This document shows, piece by piece, positions 36,401 through 61,411 of a stretch of DNA of 64,000 bases (positions are counted from its first letter, which is position 1; each line of letters starts with the position of its first letter). The position numbers were made by a program, and so were the translations under genes. The stretch is from positions 4,721,001 through 4,785,000 of the forward strand of contig OU744446.1 of the NCBI GenBank assembly GCA_916610825.1, given 5' to 3'. This DNA comes from Haliclystus octoradiatus (taxonomy: Eukaryota; Cnidaria; Staurozoa; Stauromedusae; Haliclystidae). Below the pieces are notes generated by a model. That model was not told where the DNA came from. It ran no database searches and saw only the letters and a list, made by a program, of their open reading frames with translations.

Positions 36401-39400
36401 AGAGATGATTATGCTCGGTATCAATCGTCATGTAAAGCTGAATTAATTAGAATATTACGTGATCATCGTGAGGTCGTTTGTGCTGCTGAGCTACCAACGC
36501 ATTTTGATGTAACTGAATCCAAGGTAGCAAATACAGCTGATCATGTGGTGTTTAACAATGACAATGATGATAAAAGATCAACTGATGATAGGAGGAATAT
36601 CAATTTCCAAGGTAGGGTTTATTGATTCCAGACAATTTGCTCAATCTTTTGCTTGATAATCAGATACAGTGTAACCCGCATATGTGCAATTCGGATAAAT
36701 GAAATTCCCGCTTATCTGCAACCTGGCTTAAACGCGTTGAACAATTTTCTGGTCAAGTCCTTGGTAAACAATTTCGGATAATTGCAAATTCGGATAAATG
36801 CTATGAAAACCGTTGGCAATTTTGACTTGCACTTAAGCGGGTTACACTGTAGCTATATTTTATAATGCAACTTGAGTTTCACTAATGCATTTAAGAGTGT
36901 TTTTACAGTCAATATTGATGGTCCCTCTGTAAAGCAGCCACCTGTTTATAGTGGTCACTCTTTCAACATCTTGGATAGTATCTTCTATTAATATGAACCA
37001 ATCCTTTATATAAAGACCACCCACCTGATTGTGGGAAATTCAAGTCTAGTAAACTTTTTCAATATTGTTACACTGAAACCTGTGCATAACAACCATTGAC
37101 TCATATAGACAGGTATCCTTTATATACAGCAGCATTGATTCGATAGAATATTTTATTTTCAGACATCACTTATATTAGGAAAAATTGTTGCCATATATGA
37201 TATACTTCTGATAGGAATTACAATTTTTTTTTGAATTTTAGTATTAAGATCCAAACTAGTACCTGTATCCTTGTGTATAGATGATACTGTGTTGCCTTTT
37301 CAAATGCATTTCAATGCAGTATTATTACAGGGTAACATCATTAATATCACTGTCCTGGTGCAGCCAAAAATTGAGATATATAAGCGCGTCGTGATTCACT
37401 GATTTGTGGTTAATTCAAATCTTTTTGTAGTATAATACAGATAAAACTTCAAAATTTATGAAGAATGTTTAGATTTCGATATTTGCCGATCAAATATAAC
37501 AATCATTCAACTACCAATTATTCAATAATGTAAAGAAAGACAATTAGCCGTCACTTCTACTATTTTCCGGTCAATCTATGCACCTCTATACTCTAGCAAT
37601 GTCTAAAACTATTTTCTATTGAATCAACCTTGTATATAGGCCTAAAGGCAGCCTAAATACTAGGTCACCGAGAGGGTGGAGGAAGCAGGGTAGTTGGCCT
37701 GAGAGCAGTCACTTCATAATGCCCGCAAGTTTTTTTATTTATTTATTCTGATTGTGAATTTAAGCATTAGGCATGGAGCAAAAAAAAGTTTAGGACTATA
37801 TGGTATATGTATATATGTAAATTCCAAAGTCCACAATTTTTGTCTGCCTGCATAATACATGTATAACAGCCATTTTCTCTACACTCAAAGACCTGGTTGT
37901 TATCTACAATCAGTATTCTCTCATTCGAATATATATTTTTCCCCATTACTTATAGTTGAAGATGAAACAATAAATGATGATCATTGTCAAATTGAGTAAG
38001 TATGAATATGTTAAAGCAGGTTGTATTTTCCCCTGCGAAAAACAGTTCAGGAGGATGATGAACCCTTGGACTGTTCATGAACCCTTGGACTGTTTTCGCA
38101 GGAGTTATGAATGTGATGTTTAAATTTATACAAAAATCTATCTAAATGACAGAAAGACGTTGTGCTGGTCTGAGTTGGAGGAGTCGCTAAAATGTGCGAC
38201 AGCCATTGTTTGCCTTTTGTTCATCAACCAATCACAGTCTGGTTCTAGTTTGGAAGAACTAGCTAGCAATTGGCTGATGAACATTGAACAAACAATGGCT
38301 TTCACACATTTTAGCCACTCCCTTAACTCAGCCCAGTGCAAACTTTTTGCCAAAATTACACATTTACCCTACTAATACACAAAGAAAGATTTGGGTCTGC
38401 GCACCATGCTAATTTTAATGAACTCGCTCACATTCACATTAAGTTTTTATAAATGTTAGTGTAATCAAATTCATGAGCTCAATGAATTGGAACAGAATAG
38501 TATTCAAAAGATAGGATGAGGCATAGTTTAGATGATGCTACCTTGATTCAACACACTTTTTAATTTAATTTACCTGATGATCATGACATAACTCTTTTCC
38601 TATTTCCTATTTTCTATATTATATATATTTTTTGTTTCAGATTCCCTCGTGTTCCTCCTGTTGTAAGTAGGCTGCATTTTTATTTGATTATATGATTTGA
38701 TATTTGCAACTTTTCATAGATGTGTCAAGAATAAGCTAGCTAAGCTCTTCGTATTTCAGTTTAACACCAAGTACCTACTGATACAAGAGACTAATTATTT
38801 AAGTGTAACCACCGGCAATCAACGTCATAATTATGAAATTCCAAATACTGAAATTTATACAAATTGAAATTTTGAAACTTTAGTTGTTTTTTCTTGATGC
38901 TTTTATAATTAACATGTTCTTTCGACTGGCAATTTCTAAATATGAATCCGTTATTGTGTGTAGACCTAACATATATTATTACACTACTGTAGGCCTATAC
39001 TTCTCCTTTTATTTCATTTTTTTTTTGCATTTATTATTTTGCCACAAACCGGGTAAGCTTGTTTTCACCAGGGTGATTGCTTAGTTGGCTAGTGTGTTTG
39101 TGTATTTTTGGAGCGTATTTGAGATTATTGGCCGGATGCCCTTCCTGATGCCAACCAATAGTGCTCTTTCAAGGAATTAAACTCAAGACCCTGCAGGCTG
39201 AGGTTCAACACCCTATCAACTGCATTACGTCCCCTCCTCAAAGCAGTCCATGTGGAGTTAAGGGCTTTTATAGAATGAGGCTACCCTTGGTACCCAATCA
39301 CCTCATTTTAAATTTATATATAACTTTTTTAATAGATTTCTACTCTCAGTGAGTGGTCCATCCCAATGGAAGATATTACTTTTGAAGGAGAAATTTCACA

Positions 39401-42400
39401 ATGCCGTACTGGAACTGTATATAAGTAAGTAATACAATATTTTTACCAACGAATGGGTTAGGAACATCAACAATTATACTTATATATTTCTATTACAGAG
39501 GGAAATGGCATGGTGATGTCTGTATATATAAAAGACAGCGTTTAACGAATGAAAGTTATAGTCATTTTCTTGAAGAGGTAAGCAATTAGAACAAGTTGAT
39601 AATTATATAGTGTATCTGATACATTATTTTTTTGCTCAAATGGTTGTAATTATTGTCGTGGACTGACTACATAAATAATTTATGAACTTTTCAACAGTGT
39701 TTCTGGAGTTAACAAACATTTTATGCTTTATTCATGAAATATTCATAAACAGTTCATTTGGGTGATAGCGAAGTGAAATACACAAGCTTATACACAAGTT
39801 AATAGTAATTGTTTGCTTGTTCGAGTTCTTATAATCAAAATTACATCACATCGGTATTGTACACATTTCGTAATCACAGTTGTGGCGTAAATAACGGTAT
39901 TTTAAGGTAGTTCAAGAATGATTGTTTGATAGAATATTATTCTAAGAATAAACAAACAAAAAAACCATGGTCAATGGTCATTCAAACTTTCAAAGTAATA
40001 TTTCATTTGATAATGTGATCACTTCTTTGTTTCTTTCACACAAATTGTATCTGACTTATTGATAATTAATAAATATTTTTCAGGTTTCAAAATTTTCACT
40101 CATCAGACATGAAAATATTGTTCTATTTATGGGTGCTTCAACTGATCCTTTGAATTTGGCCATAGTTACATGGTTAGTAGTAGGTCTTCATTTAAGACCA
40201 TTGAAGCAGAGCCATCTATTTTCAAGAGTCTGGACACTCTTTCATGTACCGCTCTTAGCGCTCATTGGACAAATGCCAGTCACATGATTTTATGGACACC
40301 GCCATTTTCATTCCGTCAAACCCAGGTCGTGAAATTTGATTTTTTTCTTTGAAATTTGAAGTTTTTGTTTAAAAGCAAAACGTCATTTCCAATGGAACGA
40401 AAATGGAAATTTTAGAGCGCTAAGGTTTGCGTGTCTCAACTCTTATAAATAGATGGCTCTGCATTGAAGTAGTGACTACAGTTTTTTATTTGTCATTTAT
40501 CCACAAACAGTGTAAGCTTGAAGCTTATTATCAAGTTATTGATCAACTTATTGACATATTTTAACATTGAATCACTGTTCACAGTAGACGGTAACACAAT
40601 ATGCATGGACACTCAAGATTGTAGGCCAAGGCGAGATGAAAATTGGCTGATAATTACCGAGGTCTAGCCAATGATTAACCGGTCAAATTTGGAACATATA
40701 ATCATAACATGAATTGTAATGTATTCAAAAATGCAATTATATGTTGCGTCTTTTCGCCATAACGGTTAGAAAACACAGAGCGATTCAACCAATCAAATTC
40801 TTCGATTTTCGTGTTGACCTATTAGTCGATGACATGTACATCTATTTCAAAACTTTGATAAAATTATTTATAAAATCCCTCGCAATATTATTCTGTTTAC
40901 ATAATCTTGATCAGATTTGTTATTTTGTTTTAGTGGTGTTAAAACACAAACGCGAACACTTCATAATCAGATCTTTGTACGACAGTATCCTCTAGGATTT
41001 GAGGCATCAATATCTATTGCAAGACAAATTGCACAGGTAAAATAAAAATTCAGTAGGCCTACATTAATATACTTTCGTGCAAATGTAAATGCGACCTTGG
41101 TGTAGTGGCTAAGGCGTTGGACCACGGCCTGCAGGGTCTCGGGTTCAATCCCTGTCCGGGGCACTATAGGTTGGCGTCAGAAAGGGCATCCCACTATTAA
41201 CGCACAAGCTTCAAAATACTAACAAATTAACCAACCACCCCAGTGAAAAAAAGCTGCAAGCTTACCCAGTTTGTGGAAAAATGATGAATCCAACAAAAAA
41301 CACATTCAATCAGTGATAATCTTTCATCGACTGTTATTGATGAGGAATAGTTACTGATAAGAGAATATGTTTGCACAGTCCTTATGTCAGGATAAAGAAA
41401 AGTAGTACCGTGTCAATGTTGAACAATGTTTCAGAGTCAAGATATTGTGAATTTTTATATTATTATAACATTTGGATGTTAGTCCATAATCAGGGGTCTA
41501 TAACACATATTTGTGCCTGCGACCAAATTGTCCCCCTTCAAATTGCCTGTAAGTTGTTTATGTTACTAACTTATAAAAGGACAATGTTATTTTAGTGTGA
41601 ATAACATTGATTGAAACATGCTTAGAATGCATTAACAGCTACTACAGTCAAACCTGTTATAGTGGTCACTTCTATATAGTGGCCACCTGTCTATAGTGGT
41701 CACTCTTGCAATGTCTAAAATAATATTTTCTATTAAATCAAACCTGTATATAAAGGTCAACTGTCTATAATGGTCGATTTATCTACCTCTCTTGGATGGC
41801 TGTTATATACAGGTTTCACTGTATATAATATCTGAAATTGATTTGTTTCTTTTTAGGGATTAGGTTATTTACATGCAAAAGGGATTTCAATTGGTGACTT
41901 ATGTACTCGTAATATTTTTCTTGCTTCAAAAGTAAAAGTTGCAATGACAGATTGTACTTGGAAATCATTACCAAAAACAAAGTAAGTAGCATTATATGAA
42001 ACTTATTGTTTGAGAGTAATACAATGTAACCCACTTCAGTCTAATCCTTTACGGTTAGTGCAATTTGGATAAATGAAATTCCTGTTTGTTTGTAAACTGG
42101 ATGTGAGACTCTACTAGCTATGTTGTGATTAATTTCTAATGTGACTAAAGTGACTAATTATACAGGTAATATTGTTATGAATAAAATCCAATTATGTGGG
42201 ATAAAAATAACAAATACCGCCTAGCGGTAGGCCTATAGTGAAATCCTCCAAAAGTTGGGGAATTTTGATTTGATAAAGTAACATCTGCCTGCTAAGCTGA
42301 AACACCTAACTCAATCAATAACTTAACTTGTCAATTTCATATTTCGCATTGTTAGGCTAATACCGGTCCCTAGATGAAAAACGCAAATAATTATTATGAA

Positions 42401-44387
42401 TTTACCATGTTTATCCCACCTCAGAAAAATGAAGCCTTTTTAGCTCAGAAAAGGTTTATTGATAGATAGAAATTACACTGATCTTGACCGATAGCAAACC
42501 CCAAACTGTTATTGCTTAGCGCTTAGAGGTTGCTTGTGTTGTTTCTGATCGATTGATCTCAAAACGTAAAACCATAATTTTTTATTTTCCACTAGTCCTC
42601 AGAGGGTGCCTGGTTGATTCTGCTTATGACTATCTTGTTGCAATAGTTGATGCCATTTAGAATATTATTAAACTATTATATCTTTTTTTTTTTTTTATCT
42701 AGGCCCCATGTTGGTTATGTATCAACTGGTCATTTGTCATATTTCAGTCCAGAACGAATGAGAACAGTGTGTGTCGATGATAGAAATGTTTTGACGTCAC
42801 AATGTGCTAATTCATGTCCAAGTGACATGTTTTCATATGGGTAAGAATGTTAACAAATCACACTACCTATGTTGCATTGTTATCGCCTAGAAATAGGGTT
42901 TTAATACTCAAACTTCACCCAATGAACAAAATTCAAGCCGCTTATTGGTTAATTAATGCCGATCACATAATTTGATGGTATCTGTGGATAACACGGATAA
43001 AGTTGTCTATTGTCGTTGTCTAAATTATGATTAATCACAGTTATAATCCTCTGTACTCATTCCTATCATTATTGAAATAGAAAGTACCAGTCAAACTTGT
43101 GGCAGCTTTCAAACTTAAATTAAATTAAATTAAAAGTACACACATACTATGCATTTATTTGAAAAAGAACTAGGTATTATATATTTTATTTATTTTTGTT
43201 TTAGTACTATACTGTATGAATTATTTTGTGGAAGTCATCCATTCGAGGGTCAACTACCGGAACAAGTTGTCTGGCAATTATGCAAAGGACGAACAGCACC
43301 ACTCAAACGATTAAAACAACATCCCCTCATAAAGGTATTTTCTATAAGTGCAGATGCAGTATTTAAACTATGCAACGAAGAAGGAGCACAGTTGTTTTAT
43401 TTAATAGATGTAATGTCATTTATGTCATTCAAACAAATACCAAACAAATCAGACAAAAACAGAACTGTGTCTTTGGCAATTTAAGTATTTTTTTCAAATT
43501 GGTTCGGTAGCTACAACATCAACTATTCAACTACAGTGATGTTGGTACAAACAATAAAATAAGTCAAGTAATATTGGGTTGGTGACTTTGATCGATAGAA
43601 ATAATGTTCCACCGTAGAGCGGATGATATAAAGAATTATTTTTCTTTACAGCCATTTGTCGGGGTTTCGACAATGACGTTGATGCCTAGGGAAGTATAAT
43701 GACGCTTTCTATATCTTGCTCAAATTTTCATTCATACCAGAGGGGGATATTAAGCAAGTTTGACTGTAACTAACAGATTTCAGACAAACAACATAATTTT
43801 TTATAAATGTCAATTTGAATTTTTATACTCATTTAATTTAGTTATCATTCTAATTTAACAAATAATATTTGAAATTATTCTAGGATATTGCATCATCTTG
43901 CTGGTGTCCATTCGCTGCACAACGACTATCATGTGAAGAAGTGCTTGTCAAATTAAAGAAACTACGAATTCCAGTAAGTTTCATTGATAAATCATCATAG
44001 CATTTTAGTAAGTTTGACGCTAATTACTACATGAATCAGGGTCCAACAACATATTTAGCTTTCTGGAATCCTAGATAATGTCAACATTTTTTTCTTCATT
44101 TCTTGTTGAAGATTGGCCTATAAATCATAACAATGAGGCCTTACTGTAAGGGTTAGGGTATTGTCCTTGGCCCGCAGGGTCTTTGGTTCGATCCCTGGTT
44201 GGAGCATTATTAGTTAGCCTCAGGAGGGCATCCGGCCGTTAAAATAGCACGCATCGCCTTATTTAATTTAATTTTTGTAATTTATGTTTATTTTCAGAAA
44301 CTGCTGCTTCAAAGACAATTGAGTCTTTCTGAACCAGAAGATATTGATAAATTAACCGCATTTAAATTTCGAAATAGATCACCATAG
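24432..44387 (+). CDS. KSR: Kinase suppressor of Ras (KSR), from the C1 domain onward
   Basis: KSR is a pseudokinase scaffold that binds RAF and MEK at the membrane in Ras-MAPK signalling. Fourteen exons join in phase: 24432-24535, 35214-35287, 36186-36611, 37956-37995, 38641-38662, 39336-39424, 39499-39577, 40084-40172, 40934-41036, 41857-41981, 42703-42840, 43205-43334, 43884-43973 and 44298-44387, for 532 residues. Residues 16-53 form a C1 zinc finger (CKHC, CKICRGQCHRRC, then a Cys six residues on, the KSR spacing). A linker with RRRHSFSF follows. The kinase-like domain starts at WSIPMEDI and holds GKWHGDV, RHENIVLFMGA, ARQIAQGLGYLHAKG and FSPERM. Catalytic positions are lost: VAIK is VCIY, HRD is IGD and DFG is DCT. 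Vertebrate KSR is longer, with an N-terminal CA1 region not found here. An in-frame stop sits just before the first ATG, so either the gene starts at C1 or 24430 is an acceptor and upstream exons are unseen. Confidence 0.9.
24802..24860. repeat. left terminal repeat cluster of the satellite element
   Basis: It contains AACGTCGAAAAGTTTAACG and then a palindrome AACGTCGAAAAAATTTTTT followed by CGACGTTAAATTTTCGAC. The same words recur inverted at 35085-35160. Confidence 0.75.
25030..26410. repeat. GGCGTGCAC minisatellite array
   Basis: About 1.4 kb. Units begin GGCGTGCAC and come in two alternating kinds. In one, GTGCACTTAAAACTTGAATT is followed by TAAATATGAAGATTATTACC. In the other, GTGCACATAAAACTAAATAT is followed by AAAGAATATTACC. 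Units are roughly 35-60 bases and often joined by CTATAGCAGGG. Units are more uniform in the middle and decayed at both margins. Short open frames over it (25872, 26160) are repeat artefacts. Confidence 0.9.
25998..26057 (-). mobile_element. LINE 3' end inserted in the minisatellite
   Basis: About 60 bases (TTTTATTTGTCAACAATGGT and GACAGGCAAATAC) interrupt one minisatellite unit. They resemble the 3' end of the LINE at 32533-33288, which reads TTTATTTGCC and ATGACAGGCAAG. This fits a strongly 5'-truncated insertion. Confidence 0.6.
26948..27429. mobile_element. 482-bp TIR element between the two arrays
   Basis: The left end AGCAACAAAAAACTACAA matches the right end TTGTAGTTTTTTGTTGCT in reverse. 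A second inverted pair inside is TTATACCATCGTCAGTTCAA (near 27000) against TTGAACTGACGATGGTATAA (near 27380). It is non-coding. Confidence 0.65.
27540..31540. repeat. ~195-bp satellite array, about 20 units
   Basis: CGACAT landmarks occur at 27569, 27765, 27966, 28160, 28371, 28567, 28761, 28957, 29168, 29363, 29559, 29750, 29948, 30158, 30355, 30549, 30744, 30938, 31133 and 31344, about 195 bases apart (about 211 in units with a CACATAACGCGATTTTC insert). Each unit holds CATTTTCGACATTAAACC, ACACAACGCGATTTTCATC, AATAACACATGAATTTGATTC and TAACTATAATTGATAGTTA. The last unit is cut by the element at 31541. The first unit is the most diverged. Confidence 0.97.
31819..33360. repeat. 1.5 kb fold-back repeat interrupted by a LINE
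   Basis: The left arm reads TGATGGTATATGCGATAAAA, then CAACAGTTTCGATTTAATC, and later ACATGAATATTTATATAAAA. The same words appear inverted at 32478-32525 and 33289-33360. A direct repeat near the centre (TTGTGTGACATGCGCGATGC at about 31960 and 32230) adds to it. The LINE fragment splits the right arm. Confidence 0.7.
32533..33288 (-). pseudogene. 5'-truncated non-LTR retrotransposon (CR1/L2/Jockey-like), C-terminal reverse transcriptase
   Basis: An open frame on the minus strand (33243-32707, 178 residues) matches the C-terminal part of LINE ORF2. It reads KVYVRPILETCSPVWNP, RFICNVANLKFIDYCDRLKL, LESLESRRVKADLIMIYKI and WWNSLPDFAVNSKNVKEFK. The endonuclease and most of the polymerase are absent, so the copy is a 5'-truncated fragment. 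Its 3' end near 32533 (TTTATTTGCC, ATGACAGGCAAG) is shared with a shorter fragment at 25998-26057. It cannot move by itself. Confidence 0.85.
35085..35164. repeat. right terminal repeat cluster of the satellite element
   Basis: TTTTCGACGTTAAA-like words occur several times in a row (TTTTTTTCGACGTTAAATTT, TCGACGTTAAACTTTTCGAC, ATAAAACTTTTCGACG). They end in TAATAGCCAATC, which mirrors the left end. Confidence 0.75.
36667..36849. mobile_element. pogo-like MITE, CAGTGTAACCC family, second copy
   Basis: 183 bp with TA flanks and the same inverted ends as the 2430-2614 copy (CAGTGTAACCCGC and GCGGGTTACACTG). It lies in a KSR intron. A 5' fragment of the same family appears near 42023-42095. Confidence 0.85.
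36930..37180. repeat. diverged pogo-like MITE (CAGTCAAACCTG family)
   Basis: Decayed blocks such as CCACCTGTTTATAGTGGTCA and TGATTCGATAGAATATT are shared with the 177-bp copies at 41645 and 56690. The ends are unclear. Confidence 0.5.
38030..38104. repeat. TTCATGAACTG palindromic MITE copy
   Basis: It starts CCCCTGCGAAAAACAGTTCA and ends TTGGACTGTTTTCGCAGG. It is a short copy with well-kept ends, in a KSR intron. Confidence 0.7.
38148..38352. mobile_element. fold-back MITE in KSR intron
   Basis: The left half (GCTGGTCTGAGTTGGAGGAG, TCGCTAAAATGTG, GCCATTGTTTG, TTCATCAACCAAT) is repeated inverted in the right half (CTCAGCCCAGTGC, ACACATTTTAGCCACTCCC, AACAATGGC, ATTGGCTGATGAA). Because of this symmetry two opposite open frames of equal length give similar peptides; neither is a gene. 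Confidence 0.75.
39036..39260 (-). repeat. tRNA-derived SINE, family 2
   Basis: The minus-strand copy shares ACAAACCGGGTAAGCTTG, CGGATGCCCTTCCTGA and the degenerate tRNA-like head. It lies between KSR exons 5 and 6. Confidence 0.7.
40207..40461. mobile_element. hAT-type MITE with 8-bp target duplication
   Basis: 255 bp with ends CAGAGCCATCTATTT and AAATAGATGGCTCTG. The exact duplication CATTGAAG lies on both sides (40199-40206 and 40462-40469). An 8-bp target duplication and CAGAG ends fit the hAT superfamily. It lies in a KSR intron. A second copy is at 44827-45108. Confidence 0.88.
41091..41290 (+). repeat. tRNA-derived SINE, family 2, best plus copy
   Basis: The head GCGACCTTGGTGTAGTGGCT contains a tRNA A box (TGTAGTGGCTAAGGCG) and the B box GGTTCAATCCC. 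The body TATAGGTTGGCGTCAGAAAG leads to a tail with AGCTGCAAGCTTACCCAG. It lies in a KSR intron. Other copies are at 5036, 39036, 44130, 46764, 50762 and 60270. Confidence 0.8.
41645..41821. mobile_element. pogo-like MITE, CAGTCAAACCTG family
   Basis: 177 bp with ends CAGTCAAACCTGTTATAGTG and GTTATATACAGGTTTCACTG and TA flanks. TATAGTGGTCA-like words recur inside. It is the same length as the 56690-56866 copy. It abuts the acceptor side of KSR exon 41857-41981, about 35 bases away. Confidence 0.85.
44130..44240 (+). repeat. tRNA-derived SINE, family 2, degenerate copy
   Basis: Weak tRNA-like head (GAGGCCTTACTGTAAGG, GGTTCGATCCC) followed by AGGAGGGCATCCGGC. It lies just before the last KSR exon. 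Confidence 0.55.
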
Positions 44388-44725
44388 TTTATTTATTAAA
44401 TACAGTATACATACATTTATTATAAATAGAAACGTTGAAAAATAATATTTGGGAAATCTCATTTTACTGATGAAAAATATAGATAAGAATATAATGATTT
44501 AAAGAAACAAATCTTGTATTTTTTATGTTTTTACTAGACTATTGGCTTACCTAAGTTTGTATTTCACAGTTTTTAACACTTTTGACCAAAATAACTCATG
44601 ATATAAAGTGATTTTACAGCCCTTTTCGAGCAACGTATTTGGAACTCATTTGGCGATTAAACACATTATAGTAGGTAGTAACATAGTCGATAGAAACTAG
44701 TTAACATTAAATGCAATTTGATCCA

Positions 44726-44731
44726 AATAAA
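44726..44731 (+). promoter_or_regulatory. candidate poly(A) signal of KSR
   Basis: AATAAA lies about 340 bases past the KSR stop codon. There is no transcript evidence. Confidence 0.35.
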
Positions 44732-44826
44732 AATTGCTTTACAGCATATCTTCCTCCAGTGGAATGGTTAATGAATTGTTTAGGTTCATGTTCATGAACC
44801 CTGCAAAGTGTTTCCCAGGGGAGCAT

Positions 44827-45108
44827 CAGAGCCATCTATTAAAAAGAATTGGGGCTTGAAAATCACTATTTTCGTTCCATTGAAAACGAGGTTTTAAATC
44901 TGGAAAAAAGTATCTCAAATTCTTGATATTATTTTCACACTTGATATCATTTCTTGATATTATTTTTATATTTATGTTCAAATTTCGCAAGCCTGGGTTT
45001 GACGGAACGAAAATAACGTCCATAACATCATGTGACTGACATCTGTCCAATGGAAGCTGAGAGCGGCACATGAAAGGGTGTCCGAACTCTTGTAAATAGA
45101 TGGCTCTG
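44827..45108. mobile_element. hAT-type MITE, second copy
   Basis: The ends CAGAGCCATCTATT and AATAGATGGCTCTG match the 40207-40461 copy, here in reverse relative orientation inside. It is flanked by GGGAGCAT (44819-44826) and GGGAGTAT (45109-45116), an 8-bp duplication with one difference. The open frame 44826-45239 is the repeat. Confidence 0.85.
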
Positions 45109-45294
45109 GGGAGTATATCACACCTTAAATGAAAATCCCAGTAAGATAGAATTATAGTGAGGCATAAAAAACAACATATCTTTTCCCATCTCCCAATAAT
45201 ATCATTTAAGTCATCTTTACAATAGCCCCACAATTTCATAATACATAACTAAGGATTTCAGCAAATATTTTCTAAATTATATCGTCAACTGTCA

Positions 45295-61411
<16,117 letters not shown>

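Larger units (their letters stand above)
44388..45294. other. tail-to-tail interval between KSR and SLC30A5
   Basis: About 900 bases separate the two convergent stop codons. It holds a likely KSR poly(A) signal AATAAA (44726-44731), a short TTCATGAACTG remnant (44770-44822) and a hAT-type MITE. No gene was seen. Confidence 0.7.

Noticed and set aside
38138-38375. Two opposite 71-residue frames of similar sequence
   Set aside because: They mirror each other because the DNA is a fold-back MITE.
41091-41160. tRNA gene at the family 2 SINE head
   Set aside because: The sequence recurs as a SINE head at many loci with decay, and the cloverleaf is not complete.
44826-45239. 137-residue minus-strand frame
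   Set aside because: Mostly the hAT-type MITE and the SLC30A5 3' flank.
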